Shown here in pieces: positions 4,797 to 6,002 of a stretch of 6,002 bases of DNA. Location: contig DATFDL010000049.1 of NCBI GenBank assembly GCA_035252155.1, positions 1 to 6,002 of the forward strand, read 5' to 3'. The DNA is from JAICLL01 sp035252155. GTDB lineage: Bacteria > Planctomycetota > Planctomycetia > Pirellulales > JAICIG01. The notes beneath the pieces are model-generated. The model was not told the DNA's origin. It saw nothing but the letters and a program-made list of their open reading frames with translations, and did not search any database. Position numbers and translations under genes: made by a program. The stretch's first letter is position 1, and every line of letters starts with the position of its first letter.

Positions 4797-5831
4797 TTAC
4801 ACGCTGAACTTGATGTTCACGATGTCGCCGTCGCGGAGGATGTAGTCCTTCGGCTCTTGACGGACCAGATGCGCGGCTTTCACTTCGCGCTCGCTGCCAA
4901 GACGCACCAGATCGTCCACTTGCATCGTCTCGGCGCGGATGAAACCACGGGCAAGATCGGTGTGAATGTTGTCGGCCGCTTCTAGCGCCGTGCCGCCCTG
5001 ACGCAGCATCCAGGTGCGGACCTCTTTCTCGCCGGCCGTGAAGTAGAGCATCTGCCCGGAGGCGTCGAGAATGGCGCGCAAGACGCCGTCGCGGCGCGAG
5101 CCGCCGGAAAGGCCCATCTCGCGCTCGAACTCGAGACGGTCGGCTTCTTCCATGCGGGCAAGCTCGCGCTCCAGCCCGACACGGACGGCCAGCATCCGCG
5201 GCTCGGTGGCCGTGGCCTGGCGGTTGAAACGCTCGATCTGCTCGTCGTCGTCGGCCGCATTGACGACCACCAACATCGGCTTTTCCCACATCAGGCGAAA
5301 GCTGCGGGTGGCCTTTTGTTCTTCTTCCGACATTTTGTCGGCGGTCAGCGGATGCCCGGCTTCGAGCGATTCGAGCACGCGCTCGAGCGCGGCCAGTTCG
5401 GCCAGCTCCTGATCGCGGTTGGGGCGCGGCTTTTTGACGCTTTCGCGCAGGCGACCGATGCGGCCCGAGACAATCTCCATGTCGGCCAAGAGCAGGTCTT
5501 CGCGGAAGCCGGCCAGGTCGGCCAGCGGGTCGGCGCCGCCAAAGGCCGCCACCACCAGCACCAGGCAGCCCGCCTCGCGAATCAGGCCCAGCCGGGCGGG
5601 GTTGCCCTCGTGCGTGCGGCTGAGGCCCGGCGTGTCGACCAGTTCGAGCGCGGCCAGCGTGACTTTTTTCGGTTGGTAAATCTTGCACAGCAACTCGACA
5701 CGCGGTTCGGGCACCGGGGCCATCGCGCTTTGGCTGGTGTGAGCCAGGGAAGGGTCGGCCGCGACGCCCGTAAGCCACTCAAACAGGGCCGTCTTGCCCG
5801 AACCCTGATAGCCGACGATTCCGATTTTCAT
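4797..5831 (-). CDS. YchF/Obg-family P-loop NTPase with TGS (DUF933) domain
   Basis: A 344-residue cytoplasmic NTPase related to YchF (EngD/OLA1), a family of ribosome- and stress-linked ATPases or GTPases. The P-loop is GYQGSGKT (7-14); DTPGL (66-70) is the G3 motif, with Leu where classical GTPases carry catalytic Gln, as in this family. A helical, charged arm (about 104-172) interrupts the G domain, and NAAD (191-194) occupies the G4 position. The C-terminal TGS/DUF933 domain is complete (262-344), with FTAGEKEVRTW, IHTDLARGFIRAE and DYILRDGDIVNIKFSV. Compared with canonical YchF (about 363 residues) the region after G3 is shortened, the switch I PFxTI motif is missing, and G4 is NxxD rather than NxxE, so this is probably a divergent paralogue rather than housekeeping YchF. 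The ATG at 5831 places the P-loop at the usual position; its leader is C-rich repeat with no Shine-Dalgarno site. Confidence 0.9.
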   Translation of the reverse strand: MKIGIVGYQGSGKTALFEWLTGVAADPSLAHTSQSAMAPVPEPRVELLCKIYQPKKVTLAALELVDTPGLSRTHEGNPARLGLIREAGCLVLVVAAFGGADPLADLAGFREDLLLADMEIVSGRIGRLRESVKKPRPNRDQELAELAALERVLESLEAGHPLTADKMSEEEQKATRSFRLMWEKPMLVVVNAADDDEQIERFNRQATATEPRMLAVRVGLERELARMEEADRLEFEREMGLSGGSRRDGVLRAILDASGQMLYFTAGEKEVRTWMLRQGGTALEAADNIHTDLARGFIRAETMQVDDLVRLGSEREVKAAHLVRQEPKDYILRDGDIVNIKFSV

Positions 5832-5886
5832 GGGGAGTAGGGGGCCGGGGACGGCAGGGGTCGGGATTCAGGGGTCGGGGGTCAGT
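5832..5886. repeat. G-rich heptamers up to the start codon
   Basis: CGGCAGG (5852-5858), GGTCGGG (5859-5865), ATTCAGG (5866-5872), GGTCGGG (5873-5879) and GGTCAGT (5880-5886) continue the heptamer family seen at 2941-2996. Bases 5832-5860 have four G-runs separated by loops of 4, 2 and 6, a canonical G-quadruplex pattern on the + strand, which is the template strand for the adjoining gene. The block forms the immediate 5' leader of the YchF-like gene. Confidence 0.7.
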
Positions 5887-5926
5887 TGAGACAGACTGAT
5901 TGATATCTTCGCTGTACCCGGAAGCC

Positions 5927-5947
5927 CGAACCCTTAGGGGCGGTTCG
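5927..5947. repeat. Short inverted repeat
   Basis: CGAACC (5927-5932) pairs with GGTTCG (5942-5947) around nine bases. It lies between the two heptamer blocks upstream of the YchF-like gene. No role is evident. Confidence 0.35.
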
Positions 5948-5960
5948 ACGCTTGCGCGTG

Positions 5961-5990
5961 CTGAACCCTGAACCCTGAACCCTGAACCCT
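5961..5990. repeat. Perfect (CTGAACC) heptamer array, 4.3 copies
   Basis: Four exact copies of CTGAACC (5961-5988) plus two further bases. On the other strand the unit is GTTCAGG, one base from the ATTCAGG heptamer at 2941-2968, so this is the same family in inverted orientation. The array may continue in related form beyond the window's right edge, though the last 12 bases are no longer periodic. Confidence 0.9.
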
Positions 5991-6002
5991 CAGTGCATCG
6001 GC

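Noticed and set aside
4747..5778. 343-codon - strand frame overlapping the YchF-like gene
   Set aside because: It is an Arg/Gly/Pro-rich out-of-phase reading; the P-loop, DTPGL and TGS motifs lie in the other frame.
5961..5990. CRISPR-like or telomeric array
   Set aside because: The units are 7 bases with no spacers, so this is not CRISPR; the similarity to a telomere unit is in sequence only and nothing indicates a chromosome end.

Overview
This 6-kb, GC-rich window looks like ordinary chromosome from a planctomycete, probably of the Pirellulales type. That placement is an inference. It rests on a planctomycete-style GlgE, a divergent YchF/DUF933 protein, weak or absent Shine-Dalgarno sites, genes set singly rather than in tight operons, and long intergenic gaps full of GC-rich heptameric repeats and hairpins. 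There is no rRNA, tRNA, CRISPR array or intact insertion sequence.

Layout. 1-386: no confident gene; GC-rich sequence with a coding-like but unresolved stretch at the far left (1-170), then three compact inverted repeats (215-347). 387-647 (-): a small, relatively GC-poor protein with two predicted membrane helices. 648-826: a divergent intergenic region containing a perfect 8-bp inverted repeat (749-773), 53 bp upstream of the next start codon. 827-2812 (+): GlgE, the maltosyltransferase that extends alpha-glucan from maltose-1-phosphate, with all three catalytic carboxylates in place. 2813-3041: a convergent intergenic region packed with an imperfect inverted repeat, heptamer repeats and a REP-like hairpin. 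3042-4343 (-): an exported or lipid-anchored helical protein of unknown function; a 35-nt palindrome and a 21-bp duplication lie inside its frame. 4344-4796: a gap with an ECF-like promoter candidate, a segment bounded by 10-bp direct repeats, and a tandem pair of 36-bp units that forms a likely terminator. 4797-5831 (-): a compact YchF/Obg-family P-loop NTPase with a complete C-terminal TGS (DUF933) domain. 5832-6002: G-rich heptamers up to the start codon of that gene, then four copies of CTGAACC.

The genes do not form an evident pathway. GlgE stands without its usual partners (TreS, maltokinase, GlgB) inside the window; the YchF-like protein probably acts on ribosomes or nucleic acid; the two membrane or exported proteins are unassigned.

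I see no clear undescribed multi-gene system. The best leads are the heptamer family recurring in both orientations, the unusual nucleotide-binding motifs of the YchF-like protein, the palindrome inside the exported protein's coding sequence, and the operator-like inverted repeat ahead of glgE.
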